NCBI GenBank assembly: GCA_029747015.1
Contig: JAKOGI010000336.1
Coordinates: 1 to 64,000 of the forward strand
Reading direction: 5' to 3'
DNA: 64,000 bases
From: Carnegiea gigantea
Taxonomy: Eukaryota; Streptophyta; Magnoliopsida; Caryophyllales; Cactaceae
Under the pieces are notes generated by a model. That model saw only the letters and a program-made list of their open reading frames with translations, ran no database searches and had not been told where the DNA came from. This document shows positions 1-11,250 of the stretch, in pieces. How positions within the stretch are numbered: the stretch's first letter is position 1; each line of letters starts with the position of its first letter. A program made the position numbers and the translations under genes.

Positions 1-43
<43 letters not shown>

Positions 44-260
44 GCACACGCACCCAAGTACACACGCACCCACACACATGTTATGTATATGTGCATGTGT
101 ATATGCACGTGCGCACACACGTATGTGTATGCATATGTGCGCGGGTGCACACACGCATGCAGACCCGTGCACGCCTGCACGCCCGCGCACACACACACTC
201 ACTCGCTTATGCACACCTCACGCACACGAGAACACACACGCATGCACACATACATGGTCT
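1..260. repeat. compound microsatellite (TG)n(TA)n followed by CA-rich tract
   Basis: Alternating TG then TA dinucleotides run to about position 40. A CA/CG-rich degenerate tract then continues to about 255. The frames that stay open through it are only tyrosine/isoleucine and histidine/threonine runs made by the repeat. Confidence 0.95.
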
Positions 261-3200
261 CTGCCACCTTTAGCCATTATCTAGACCAATGTCTTCAAGT
301 CTTGCTTGTCCGACCTGCAAGCTCCTTGTTCATATCTTTCATTCGCTCATATGAGTTCTAGATCAATTTATGCAACCTACCAAAATATCTTACCTTAGCA
401 TCTTAGGTTCAGTTTTAGATGACTTATAATATTGTTAAGCATTAATAGTCATCTCTTTAGATAATGTACACACACAGAGAGAGAGAGGCGGGGGGGAGAC
501 CAAGGGAGAGAGAACCAAATATTAATTATGTATTATTGGAATCTCTCTTTTATGCATACAAAATTGTATATTCTGATCATGTTAGATGCAACCACATAGT
601 GAATTGCTAATTTATAATTCATAATTAAAATTTTATTTTAGAATGACCTAAAAATATTAAAATCATTTCTTCATTTCAATTCGTTAAAAATTTGCAATTA
701 CAAATATGAAGGATAAACGTTACATCAACAAAGGCCTACAAGACTTTTTCTAATTAACTATTTTCTATGTTACCATGAAATATATGCAGAACTACCTAGG
801 TTAACTTGATAGGTTCTCAAGTTATGATAGCACATTATCATATACATCATAACAAGGAAATCTGCTTGCTTAATAGGAGTGATGATTTTGGCTTAATAAT
901 TTATCCTTGCTTAGCACCGTGATCAATAGTTTGTGTTTTTAATTAGAACATAGCATTTTGTTCCACTGGTTGTGCACATGTTATCCATATAATGTACAAG
1001 CAAAGACTATATCGAACAAGTTTTGTAATTTCAACTCAAACTCAAATTCGACTAAACCAATCCAATTAGATGAATTTTATTAGTAAAATTCCAAGTATGG
1101 AACAACAATACATGAACAAAAAGAAGAAAAGCAAATCGAAAAATTAGGTGGGTTATCAGCATTTGAACCATAAATTCACCACTTATGCCTTAAAAATTCA
1201 ATAGAGTAAGAGTCTAAATTTACCAATTATGTTAAAAAATTCACACATTTTTTCTAGTAAAAACAAAACAGTTCTTGAGGAAGGTGGATGAAGCAGAAGA
1301 AATCAAAAACTTAACCACTCTGTAAGGCTCGTTTGATGTCACCAGATTTGCACTAGGCCAAAATAGGCGAAGTAAAGTTAGTGCGCTACATCACCGAATA
1401 TCATTGCTGCCTTCCAATGGCATCTTAATCTCCTATAAATAGATGGGAATTGGGAAGTTGATTGCGAAGAAGAAGGGAGATGAGAATTCTAAAGAGAGAG
1501 ATAAGAATTGAAAAGGAAAAGCAGAGAATGATTGAATTGGAGGCTGGGGATGGAGAAGAGAGGGAATTAGGAGTTCTGGAAGATAGAGAGTGAGGCAAGG
1601 AAGTAACTTAGTTAGGATTGGATATTGCCCACTCAAAAGTGGAGGAGACAAAAATAATATTTGTAAGTAAGACAGAGGAATGAAAAGTGTTAATTTAAAT
1701 AACATCCATAAGTAACTTTCCCAAGAAAACAAACGCAAGAACAAGTACCTTATTACAAGCACGAAGTTTTTGGATTAGTGTGCATAGTGCCGATAAGCTC
1801 TTCCCAGTTGGCCCATAACACTACTGCACACAAATAGTATTAGAGGCTGGCCTGTCATAAAGATTTTTATCTGGAGAAAGATTCCAGGGTCGAACACCAA
1901 TGACGGCTCAACAATTCAACGGTACGGCTGCTTACGTATTATCACACCAGCACACAGGGCAGGACTTCGGGTTAGACATTTGATCGGATTTGGTATTTTG
2001 ATGTTATCAATTTACCATTAAAGTGCGCAACACCACAGACTGCAAATCCATTTCAGAATCCCCGTGATATCACCGACCTCCATGTAAGTAGCAAACTAGA
2101 TTTTTCAATTAACGTCTGTTGCGCGGCCCGACCATATCATGTCTAACCAATAAAAGGTCTTATTTCTCAAGAAAAATAATTCCATCTCACTGAAAACTTA
2201 CTTCCAAATTAACAAAACCTGAGCCGCCAACTTTCCATCTCTAAGGGCAAACAATCTGATCTCCCATCAATACTCTCTTAAGGCAATGGGGCAACATCCG
2301 TACAAATCAATAGTATACCAAACTTCCACAGACACATATAAGGAAAAAACCTTGCATAAGGTACATATATAATCTACAAGGTAACCTTGATAAATAATAG
2401 TCATAAATAAATACAGAAAATAAAGACAACAAAATAATTAACATCTACTCTAATTACCGCAAGCACTATGCCTAAAATGAATACGAGTGTGATTAAAATC
2501 CTTGATCCAAAACTTGTCAAAACTGAGCGTCGTTTGGACTCCTACAATGGAGGATGATCAAAAACTGCATCACTCTTGAAAATTGCGCTTCGTCCTGAAA
2601 CAATATCAACGAAACTGAGAACCATCATTCAACATAGGAAAGGGGAAATGAGATTGATGTGTATTGTGGATCCAAGGAGATCTCAGTAATGGCAGAAGGG
2701 GGATTCGGATAGACACAAATCACAGCAATTGAGAAAATTCAGGCGAGAAAAAGATTTAGTGAGATTTTGATTAATTTTTCGGGGTATTGTATGCCAATAA
2801 TCTGAATCTTACCTTCGGGGATAATGTATGGGAATAACCCCACTTCCCAAATTGGAAACCAGCACCCACCTTTGAATCTACTTAACTTTTTGGACCTCTA
2901 GCAAGTGGATAGAATCCGGACTCAGCGGAGCAATGAAGCAAACGATTATTTTGCAAACATGGACAGCAGAGCAATTTGGTCAGTGCTTTCATACACCCAC
3001 CTTTCTTACAGTATTAAATTACCCTACAATATCCAACATTACTAGCAGCAAACATAGAGTTCCTTGAACCCTTCAATTTAAGATGAGTCGACTTTTCCTT
3101 CAAAAGCTTAACTTCCTGTGTCACCGACACCAGCAAAATTTCAGTCGGTGTCGTTACTCCATGTCAAATTTTTGTTCACTTGGTAGAGCTCCAAAAAAAT

Positions 3201-3549
3201 AAATAGGGTCAAGTTGGGTATGCTGATGTCCAGGTTGCTAAGTAGTATTATTCTCGGCCAATACCCCCAAAGGTAGGATTATTGGTGTCCAATACCCCTT
3301 AATCTTCAGCATAATTTTCCCTTCTTCAAGACAGCCATTTATATGCCCTTCTCACATAACTAATCTTCCCGCCAAGAAGGGGCAGCCAAAAAGACTAATT
3401 TTCAACAAAGACGACGGCTCATAATTCACTTTAAGAAATAAGAACAGCATGAAAATGACTCAATTCTTCTCATAAATTCATTTCCATGCATCAATGTGGC
3501 ACCTTCCTTCAAGGTTGGAAGAAATAGATAAAGTACGTCAGATGCCCTT
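261..3549. other. AT-rich intergenic stretch, no recognisable gene
   Basis: I recognise no protein, RNA gene or transposon here apart from one weak exon-like segment at 2458-2594. A short GA/CA-rich simple tract lies near 470-497. The 109-codon minus-strand open frame near 1433-1762 is Leu/Pro/Phe-rich low-complexity sequence without recognisable similarity. Confidence 0.6.
2458..2594 (-). pseudogene. possible exon relic encoding a membrane segment, unidentified
   Basis: On the minus strand a TTTCAG acceptor-like site is followed by a 137-nt reading that ends at GCG|GTAATT, a plausible donor. It encodes a basic KRRS stretch and then a hydrophobic run (ILITLVFILGIVLAVI) that resembles a transmembrane helix. 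An in-frame TAG precedes the basic stretch, so if this was an exon it is probably dead. I do not recognise the family and found no convincing partner exon. It could be chance. Confidence 0.2.
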
Positions 3550-3566
3550 GCATGCCCCAGCGAGAC

Positions 3567-3700
3567 AACACCACCACCACCACCACCTCCTCCCAGTGTG
3601 GGTCCCACTTTTGAGGGGTCTGGGGAGATTCAGATGTAGGCAGCCTTACCTTAATCGATAGCGTTGCCCGTTGAGAGGCTGATTCCAAGAGACCCACAAT
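3567..3700 (-). mobile_element. 5'-truncated SINE with perfect 17-bp target-site duplication
   Basis: Read on the minus strand this carries the GGTAAGGCTGCCTACATCTG core, the CCCCAGACCCC block, a GTGGGACCCACA block and a (GGT)n tail. That is the layout of the tRNA-related body and tail of Au-like plant SINEs. It is bracketed by an identical 17-bp direct repeat, GCATGCCCCAGCGAGAC, at 3550-3566 and 3701-3717. There is no A/B-box head, so the copy is 5'-truncated. Related fragments occur at 14230-14285, 24640-24690, 34323-34405 and 40692-40810. Confidence 0.85.
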
Positions 3701-3800
3701 GCATGCCCCAGCGAGACTAGAAGAAATAATCAAAGTGACACGGTGATGGAGCGACCTGAATGATGAGAGAGAGAAAACACAGAAGACCTTCGTCACTAAA

Positions 3801-4392
3801 ATGGCAAGAAAAGTTAGGAAAATCAATACAAGGTCTGCCTCTCATCATCCATCTAGCTCAAATCCAACACCTGAATATGTGAAGCAAGTTACACCCAATC
3901 GAAAAGCATCGCCATCTGGGTTAATAGGGATGGTGAATCTCCTGAAGGGGCAGTGAGGAAGAGCTTTGCAAGACGGGTCAACACATTAACGAAATGAAGA
4001 CAGTCTCAGTCATGGGCGAATGAAGTTGAGAACCAATTTACTATTGAAGGCACCTCTAATCATGATTTTACAAATATGTGAAATCTAGGATTTACACTGG
4101 ATTTTGTTGAACCTTTAATCCATAAAGTGTTAAGATACAATGCATTAAGTCTAAAGGTATTCAATCAGAAGTTGACTACCAAAAAAATCAATTTTATGTT
4201 TTGTAATGGGAGCCAATCCCCCGTAGCAAGCACTGAAGGGATTTTTCAAACTAATATGGGGCAATACGGATTCTTGATAGAGTAATCTCTAAACATAGAG
4301 GATTTTACATAGCTCAATTCCATTCATTATGAGAGCGAGATGATGTGTCCTAACAGAATTTCCCATATTTTGATAAAAAGCCATTGTTGATG
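3801..4392 (+). pseudogene. LINE ORF1 N-terminal half (DUF4283-like), broken
   Basis: From the ATG at 3801 the reading starts MARKVRKINTR, a basic N-terminus typical of plant L1 ORF1. After frameshifts, segments such as KHRGFYIAQFHS and FDKKPLLM match the DUF4283-type ORF1 region. The reading breaks exactly at the LTR-element insertion site (TGATG, 4388-4392) and picks up at 7596 with KPWSMGKHVDKE, as expected if a single ORF1 was split. Stops at several positions rule out a functional protein. Confidence 0.7.
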
Positions 4393-4785
4393 TGATAGAG
4401 AGCGGGTAGAGAAAAAGGGAAGAAGGGAGAAATTTAGAGAGAGAGGGAAGAAAGGGATTGGCATCTCTGCTTAAATCAATATTCATTCAATAATCAGTAT
4501 TGAATAATGGATGACAGATAATCATGACCTAAGACAAAGCATTTATTTGTCATAGCCGATAGACTTTGAATACTATTAGAAAACTAACTAAACCAAACCT
4601 ATGCAGAATAACTCAAGATTCCCTAAATACTCCTAAATATCCTTATTTTGATTTATCCAAAATAGTCTATAAATAAACCTACGAAAATTACGTAAAAATA
4701 TCAAAATCCCATGAATTTCCAAACACTAAAATAAATCCTAGATTCCTAATATTAGACAGATTCCCTTTCTTCTTCATCCGCATCA
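4393..4785 (-). repeat. 3' LTR of the short retroelement
   Basis: A 393-bp repeat starting TGATAGAG and ending GCATCA on the plus strand. It is similar along its whole length to 7195-7590 with scattered substitutions. The polypurine tract at 4785-4797 identifies it as the 3' LTR in the minus orientation. Confidence 0.85.
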
Positions 4786-4966
4786 TTCTCCCCCGGTTGG
4801 AAAAAACCCGTCCTCGAGTTTTATAATGATCTAGAATAAGGAAGTTGAAGCACAAACCAATATTAAGATGTAGGAAGAAGCAGCCAGGACAAAAAAAGGA
4901 AATTTTCCTATGAGAAGCAACCTTGAAAGAATCGGATGTAGGTCTTTGACAACCAAAAGATAGGAG

Positions 4967-5284
4967 TCAATAGGGCAGCCCGGTGCACAAGAGATAGGAG
5001 TCAATGATGTAATCAATAGAATGAACATCCTCATGTGTTATTCCATGCTTAATTTCTTTGTTCAAAATTCGACTTTCTGCATCGCAAGTTCCTTGAACTT
5101 CTATCACTGGAGTAAAACTCTTAACTTCAATAGCTTCTGTAGTAGTTTCAATAACCTCTAAGAAAGATGTCAAAACTAAATCAATAAGCGTTTCTTTTGT
5201 TTCTCCATGTATTAGTATGTCATCAGCGCTGTTAAATAAGTTTTCACTTCAGTACTCAACAAGTTTTCGCTACTTACTTTATGA
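4967..5284 (-). pseudogene. remaining interior of the short retroelement, no known domain
   Basis: Minus-strand reading of about 69 codons (EVIETTTEAIEVKSF, then HGITHEDVHSIDYII) followed by stops. I recognise no domain. It is the part of the element interior left of the LINE insertion, between gag relic and 3' LTR. Confidence 0.35.
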
Positions 5285-6330
5285 ATGAGAAGACCAACCT
5301 TTGGAGGAGGGTGATTTGTACTAGGTATGGTGAGGAGGGGCTTGGGTGGTTTCCCTCTAGACCAAATGGTCCCTATGGAGTAAGCCTTTGGAGGTTTATT
5401 TGTTAAGGATGGGATAGATTTTTTCCTCATCTTTTTTTTGAGGTGGGCGCTGGCTCTACCATTTTATTTTGACATCACCGCTGGTGTGAAGGTGCTCCTT
5501 TGAGGGACCTTTTCGCGTCTCTTTATACTCTTGTGGACAATAAAGAAGCTACTGTGGCTACTTATTGTGACAATGTGTCGGGGTCGTTCATTTGGTCACC
5601 TATTTTTATTCATGATGCCTTAGTGGATGACGTCTCCCTTATAAGCTTGCTTATTAAGCTGAATGGGATTCTTATCGGGCAATCCTCTCTTGATTAAGTC
5701 AAATAGGATATCAATCATAAAGGCAGTTTCACGGTGAAGTCTTATTATAGGAGGCTTGCCTCTATGCCTTCCAACACCTTTGCATCGAATATGGGGAATG
5801 TGTTTTCCATGGAAGATCATTTGGAAATCTCTGACTCCATTTAGAGTGTCTTTTTTTGTTTGGGAGGCTACCCATGATAGTATTTGACTTTCGATAATTT
5901 GCGAAAGAGGGGTAAGATTTTGGTGAGCTGGTGCCCGTTATGCAAGGCTGCAGCAGAATCGGTGAACCACTTATTGCTTCATTGCCCTTTTGCAAGAGCT
6001 CTTTGGGATCTAGCCTTTAGTTGCTTGGGAGTTTCTTGGGTTTTTTCCAATTCTATTTCGGAACATCTCTATGCATGGGAGGGCTTTTTTGATAGAAAAG
6101 CGAAGAAGAAGATTGCTAGATTATTTCCTCATGCAATTTTTTGGAGCATTTGGTGTGAAAGAAATAGACGAGTCTTTGAGGATATGGAGATGCCACTCCA
6201 ATGTTTTAAAGATTATTTCATCAAGGCTCTCTATTTTTGGGACAAAGGGATCTTTTGTTACTCTTCTCTTGATCTCTTAGATTTTGTGGATTCTGTGCAT
6301 ATGGGATGTGTATAGCCTTTTGTAGGATGC
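5285..6330 (+). pseudogene. LINE ORF2 3' fragment with zf-RVT domain, nested
   Basis: The plus-strand reading starts with the LWRRVI..RYG motif and continues through GVSLWRF, VGAGSTILF and WCEGAPLRDLFASLY. The clearest open part is 5884-6315 (143 codons), with a WCPLCKAAAESVNHLLLHCPFA motif (C-x2-C ... H-x4-H/C) followed by FWSIWCERNRRVFE. These are the C-terminal region and reverse-transcriptase zinc-binding domain of a plant L1. The fragment is 5'-truncated and I could not find its TSD or a poly-A tail. It lies inside the interior of the short LTR element. Confidence 0.85.
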
Positions 6331-6429
6331 TATCTTTGCATCCAGTCTTTTGTTAATCATTCACAGTTCCTTTCTGTAATTCTTCCAGCTTTCTTTCGAG
6401 TACTTCTGGTCTTTGTTCAATTGCTATTC

Positions 6430-6920
6430 AAAATTCGGTGTTCATGGACACTTTCTTAAACTCAATACCTACATCAAGGCTTTGCGCAGTAAACTCAAAT
6501 TCAATTATGACTTCCTCGTTCTCTCAGGTTGTAGAGGCGGACTAGCAACACCAAGATACTTTTCAATAAGATCATAAGAAGCAACCCCATAGGTTTTCTT
6601 AGATTTCAAAGTTCTAGTGACTGAATTAGCTTTATAAGCTCCATAATTAGGAAGATTTTAGTATCCTCAAGCCATAATTCTATCTCCCAGCAATCATCAT
6701 ATATATACCTTCCTTGAAGTTCATGAAAACTCTTCTTGCATCCTCCTTGAGTAAAATTTGATACAAGCATGAAAATCAACTGACCGTTGACATCTTATGA
6801 CCTCTTCCACATATCCATAAAATAAGAACATTTCATAAAGAATCCTCTTTGTTATCGTGTATGATTGACGATGAATAATCACATATAGCGAACATTCTAG
6901 GCCATCATCATCCATGCTTT
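6430..6920 (-). pseudogene. gag-position ORF relic with RRM/PTB-like fold
   Basis: On the minus strand from 6915 the reading contains ECSLYVIIHRQSYTITKRIL, FYGYVEEVIRCQRS and, one frameshift later, ELQGRYIYDDCWEIE. This resembles the RNP-type RNA-recognition fold of polypyrimidine-tract-binding proteins. It lies directly inside the primer-binding site, where gag is expected. The reading then degenerates towards 6430, before the LINE insertion. Similarity to PTB-type RRMs is from memory of motif shape and was not searched. Confidence 0.5.
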
Positions 6921-6989
6921 TATATTAAACAGCATGGTTGGCAGTGGAATTTAGGATGTTGACTTAGAATCAAGAACTTGCTCTGATGC

Positions 6990-7172
6990 CACCAATACAG
7001 GTTGGTTCAAGTGGTTTGGCACATGTTTCCTGCAAGTAAAGTCTCGGGTTTGAGTCTTGTTGAATGGAGAAAATCTATGATGGGAGAGTTCTACCTCTTA
7101 TTAGGCCAACAGTAGCTCGACTCCAGTTAAATGGAGGATCCAAGACCCCCCCCCCCCAAAAAAAAAAAAAAA
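6990..7172 (+). mobile_element. tRNA-derived SINE with 18-bp target duplication
   Basis: The head contains an A-box-like TGGTTCAAGTGG (about 7003) and a B-box-like GGTTTGAGTCT (about 7048), the spacing of a tRNA-derived pol III promoter. The body ends in a C-run and then a poly-A run (7146-7174). The flanking repeats AAGAACTTGCTCTGATGC (6972-6989) and AAGAACTTGCACTGATGC (7173-7190) differ at one base. The insertion falls in the primer-binding region of the LTR element and so duplicates part of it. Confidence 0.85.
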
Positions 7173-7194
7173 AAGAACTTGCACTGATGCAAGT

Positions 7195-7590
7195 TAATAG
7201 AGATAGGGTAGAGACCAAGGGAAGAAGGGAGAAATTTAGAGAGAGGGAAGAAAGGGATTGGAATCGCTGTGCTTAAATCAATATTCATTCAATAATCACC
7301 ATGCAATAATGGATAATAGATAATCAAAACCTAAGACAAAGCATCTACTTATCATAGCCTATAGACCTGGAATACTATTAGAAAATTATCTAAGCTGAAC
7401 TTGTGTAGAATAGGAAACTCAAGATTACCCAAACACTCCTAAATATCCTTATTTTGCTTCATCTAAAATAGCTATAAACAAATCTATGCAAATTACATAA
7501 ATATATCAAAATACCATAATTTTTCAAATATTAAAATAAATCATAGATTCCTAATATTAGATAGATTCCCTTTATTCTTCATCTACATCA
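7195..7590 (-). repeat. 5' LTR of the short retroelement
   Basis: Partner of 4393-4785. It ends ACATCA at 7590, directly before the TGATG duplication. The outer dinucleotide has decayed from TG to TA. A primer-binding-like sequence lies on its interior side, partly duplicated by the SINE insertion. Confidence 0.85.
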
Positions 7591-7595
7591 TGATG

Positions 7596-8060
7596 AAGCC
7601 ATGGTCAATGGGCAAACATGTGGACAAAGAACTGATATAGGGATTTTAGTTAAGATAGCTAGTTTGGTTAGTAGTTGACAAAGCAACAAACGATAAGTTT
7701 AAGATTTGTTCTGGAAGGATGTCTGATTGAGATGGATATTACTCACATTAGTAAGGAATTCCCATAGCAAGTTACATTCGTGGATGAAAGTAGGGACTTA
7801 CAATGGAAGCCTCTTAAATGTGGGCATCGCAGTATGTTTGGACATGCAACTGAGGTATGTAGGAAGAAAGGAAGGTTGGACTGGAGAAGGATACTATCCT
7901 GGAACAAAACAAAGAACTTGTGCCTGATAATGCTGCTCCAAACGAAACTGACCATGTTCATGCTGCTACTAATTTGCAGAATGGAGAGCATCAACACAAC
8001 GAATCACATGAGGTGCAGGACACAGACATTGAAGCTGGCCAGCAGGACATGATTGTTCGG
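7596..8060 (+). pseudogene. LINE ORF1 C-terminal half with zinc knuckle, broken
   Basis: This continues ORF1 after the LTR element. Around 7760-7880 the reading gives VDES..LQWKPLKCGH followed by MFGHATEVCRKKG, the usual WxPxxCxxC-x4-H-x4-C knuckle that follows DUF4283 in plant L1 ORF1. The second cysteine has become arginine (CGHR). Stop codons occur upstream in the frame. Confidence 0.7.
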
Positions 8061-8129
8061 CTCTGCAAGTAGTGTTGGATCAGTGCACATCAACAACTGG
8101 AATAACTCTACGAAATAGCTTTGGGACCC

Positions 8130-11100
8130 TATCTGACCATGAATAGGGTAGGTGGCACCTAAATAAACAAGGAGCTTTTAAATGCTTCTTGAGTCAAAAT
8201 AAATGTTTTATGTTGGGAATTTTAGAAAGACAAAAACTTTACTGGGGAAAGAGCAGGAAATAAGGCAATAAATATGCCCTTCATGCTGTGGAACAAGTCT
8301 AAGCTGCGACTAGACATTTTAAAGGTGCATAGATAGTTTATACATGCTCTGCAGTGGGATGTCTTCAAATTATTTGTCATTGTTGTGTAGGCTTCAAATG
8401 AGAACACTGCACAAGATTTTGTGGGAGGATTTATCCACAACCAGCAATTAATACAGGAACCATGGAGTCTGGATGGCGACTTCCATAGTCTTCTGAAGAA
8501 GAGAATTGGGGTAGGGTGATCCTCTCGAGAGGTTGAGGACTTTATGAGTTTCTAGGGACATGCTTTCCACAAGAAATGTGATTCACAGGGTCAAGATTTA
8601 CCAGGACCAACAAGCAAGGCACAACTAGGGTATTTTCACAAAAATGACAAAGTTCCTTATTAACAGGGAAGGCAGCCAATGTTTCTAGAATATTCATTAT
8701 GAGGTACTACCTGAGGGTGTCCCTGACGAGAGCCCTCCACTGGTTCATTGGCAAAATCAGCAAGTGTAAAGGAAATGTCAATTCAAGTTCTTTAATATGT
8801 GGGCTCTTATCCCTGACTTCATCAAGTGAAAGCATTCTGACAGCCACACATTAAAGGAATTCCTATGTTCTAGTTGGTGTCCAAGCTTAAGGCTTTTGTG
8901 ATTAAAACTTACAAACAATCAGCAATTTGGCCAGATTCGATATAGAACTATTGCAACTCTACAGAATTTATATGACATCCAAAGGGCTATCATGCTCATC
9001 CTAATAGTTGTGGACTACACCCCAAGGAGAAAGATGCTCTTATGATGTATAAAGCTATGGCAAAAGCTGAAAGAGAATTCTTTGGACAAAAAACTCAAGA
9101 AACATGACCGCAACCAAGGGACCAAAATCCTGTATTCTTTTTTGCAAGTGTGGTACAAAGAAACAACAATCTGCTAGTGAGAACATGTATAACAGCACTG
9201 GTGAATTGACCCATGATCATAACGAGATTGGTTAAATATTGGTTGATCACTTTTTTACTTTTTTTTTTGGAGTGCAAGCTGCTGGATGCAAACCATCCTA
9301 TGAGATAATTTTACAAGAACCCCATCTTAATGAAGCTTGAAGAGAGAGTTCTAAGGCCCTTTTCTGATGATGGCATCAAGCAAGTACTATTTGGGATTGG
9401 GAATATAGCAAAACAGCTATGGGAGCTATTTCTCAAAAGTGTCTAGAATTTGATGGGCAATGAGGTATGTGAAGCTGTGAGGAAATTCTTCGATGCCTAA
9501 AGTGCAAAACCCTAATCCCAAGCTTACAGCATGTTCCAATGCTATTTATAAGTTCAGCACCAAATTAACTGATGCTGGAATGAAACTGTTGTTACCCCAT
9601 TTGGTTGATGAGTCACAGGGAGCGTTTGTCACCAACAAATCAATTGGCATAATATCACAATCACCGAAGATATTTTTTTTTTTTTTTTTTGGGGTTGTGG
9701 ATAAGAAACGGATTTGCGAAGACTTGGTTAAAATGTATCATAGAGAAAGCATCTCGCCAAGGTGTGTGATGAAAATAAACCTTAAAAAGGCCTGAGATAC
9801 TGTCATGGGAGTTTGTGGAAGGGATTTTACTTCCATACAGCATCCCGTTGTGTTTGTTGATTGGATTATGACATGTATCTCCAATGCAAGTTTCTCTGTC
9901 AAGATCAGTGAAACGAATCATGGATTAAGACAAGCAGATCCGACGTCACCCCTTATTTTGTGCTCATGATGTAGTATTTAAAAAGAACGCTGAACATTGC
10001 AGCCTTCCAAAAGGACTTCACATGGACTAGTTGTTACTGGAGTTGTGGCATCATTTTTCATCACATTTTGGCTTCGAGGCTGATGAGGAAAAGTCTTAAG
10101 CCTCAACTAGTTGTTACTGGAGTTGCAGTTAAGCCACAAAGACTTAAACAAGCAGGATTTCAGGGCGCAAGTGGATAAGATCACAACAAAGTAAGAGCCA
10201 GCCAAAAAGCTCTCACATGCAGGCGCTGAATTCAGCTAATAAATTTAGGGTTAAGGAGCACGTTTTCACACTGGAGACAAATCTTCTTGTTGCCCAAAGC
10301 TGTCTTGGAGAAGGTAAATCAGATCTGCAGAGGATTCTTGCAGGGATCTAATGAGAAGCACAGGAAACTGCTCTTTTGTCATGGCAAACTCTATGTCTAC
10401 CTATGAAGGAAAGTCGCGCAGGTGTGAAAAATAGCATCTTGTGGAATGTGACAGTGGTTGACAAAGTTGGCCTGGAATGTGGCTAATAGAGCTGGTGGCC
10501 TATAGATTAAGTTGGTACACCACTATTATCTAAGAAGGAAGACCATTTGGCAATGTGAAGCTACAGCCAAAAACAGCTTGTATTGCCCCAAAAAAAAAAA
10601 AAAAAAAAAATGCTGAAAGCCAGAGACCTCATGAAAGGAGGCTTTGATACAGCAACTAACAGAAGCTGATGGTCAGTACAAAGTAGCAGCAAGCTATGAG
10701 TGGATTAGGAAGAAAGCCACAGTGCTACAATCTGGTATCGCACATAGTCAGAATACCAAAGAGTGCCTTCATTGCCTGGATGCTGATGCATCAGACTGTT
10801 TACAAAAGATAGGCTTCAACATTTTGCTATAAATTGTAATGCCGGTTGTGTTTACTGTCAAATGGAAGAGTCACAACAGCTCTTATTCTTTGATTATGAG
10901 TACACAACCAATATTCTCTACCAGACCTTCTGTGAGGTGTTACATATACAAATCCAAGAAACAGGCTTTCCCCAAAATGGCAAGATTTTCTGATGCAATA
11001 AAAGTGTGGCATGAATCAAAAAATCAGACTTTATGGGAGTACTACATTTATTTTTTATGCCGGTTGGCTTGAAAGAAACAGGAAAATATTTCGCAATGCT

Positions 11101-11250
11101 AGTGGAGATAGCTTGAGCTTTCAAGTGAGTAGAGAATGTGGAAGGATGATATTGAGTAGATTTAGAAGCTGTAATGTAATATAGCCCAAGGGCTCCCAGG
11201 ATATGCCTTGAGTATTTGCAGAGTTGAGTTTTGAAGTTTAAAATACAAAT
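8130..11250 (+). pseudogene. LINE ORF2 (endonuclease, reverse transcriptase, zf-RVT), decayed
   Basis: The reading begins with an endonuclease N-terminal stretch (LKCFLSQNKCFMLGILE, about 8180). At 9490-9650 comes an RT N-terminal block (CSNAIYKFSTKLTDAGMK, then DESQGAFV). From 9730 an RT core follows (RCVMKINLKKA, DWIMTCISNASFSVKI, GLRQADPTSPL). At 10640-11100 the C-terminal zinc-binding (zf-RVT) region is visible, including the NCVLCQMEEESQQ-like motif when frameshifts are allowed. Runs T18G4 at about 9670 and A20 at about 10590 interrupt the frame. No intact YxDD motif is seen. Confidence 0.75.

Larger units (their letters stand above)
4393..7590 (-). mobile_element. short non-autonomous LTR retroelement (LARD/TRIM-like), minus strand
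   Basis: Two similar direct repeats of about 395 bp (4393-4785 and 7195-7590) have TG..CA-type ends and are flanked by the 5-bp duplication TGATG (4388-4392 and 7591-7595). Read on the minus strand, an iMet-type primer-binding sequence (GCATCAGAGCAAG) lies beside the right repeat, and a polypurine tract (ACCGGGGGAGAA, 4785-4797) abuts the left one. The element therefore runs right to left. Once the nested LINE and SINE are removed the interior is only about 1.2 kb, with a gag-like ORF relic and no pol. It is inserted in the LINE ORF1. Confidence 0.85.

Noticed and set aside
2..361. Open frames of 60-119 codons at the window start
   Set aside because: They are translations of the TG/TA/CA microsatellite and have no protein-like composition.
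1433..1762. 109-codon minus-strand open frame
   Set aside because: Leu/Pro/Phe-rich, no recognisable domain, no splice or promoter context; the plus strand here is purine-rich.
6995..7065. tRNA-like A/B box sequence as a tRNA gene
   Set aside because: The sequence continues into a SINE body with poly-A tail and flanking target duplication, and a cloverleaf cannot be folded convincingly.
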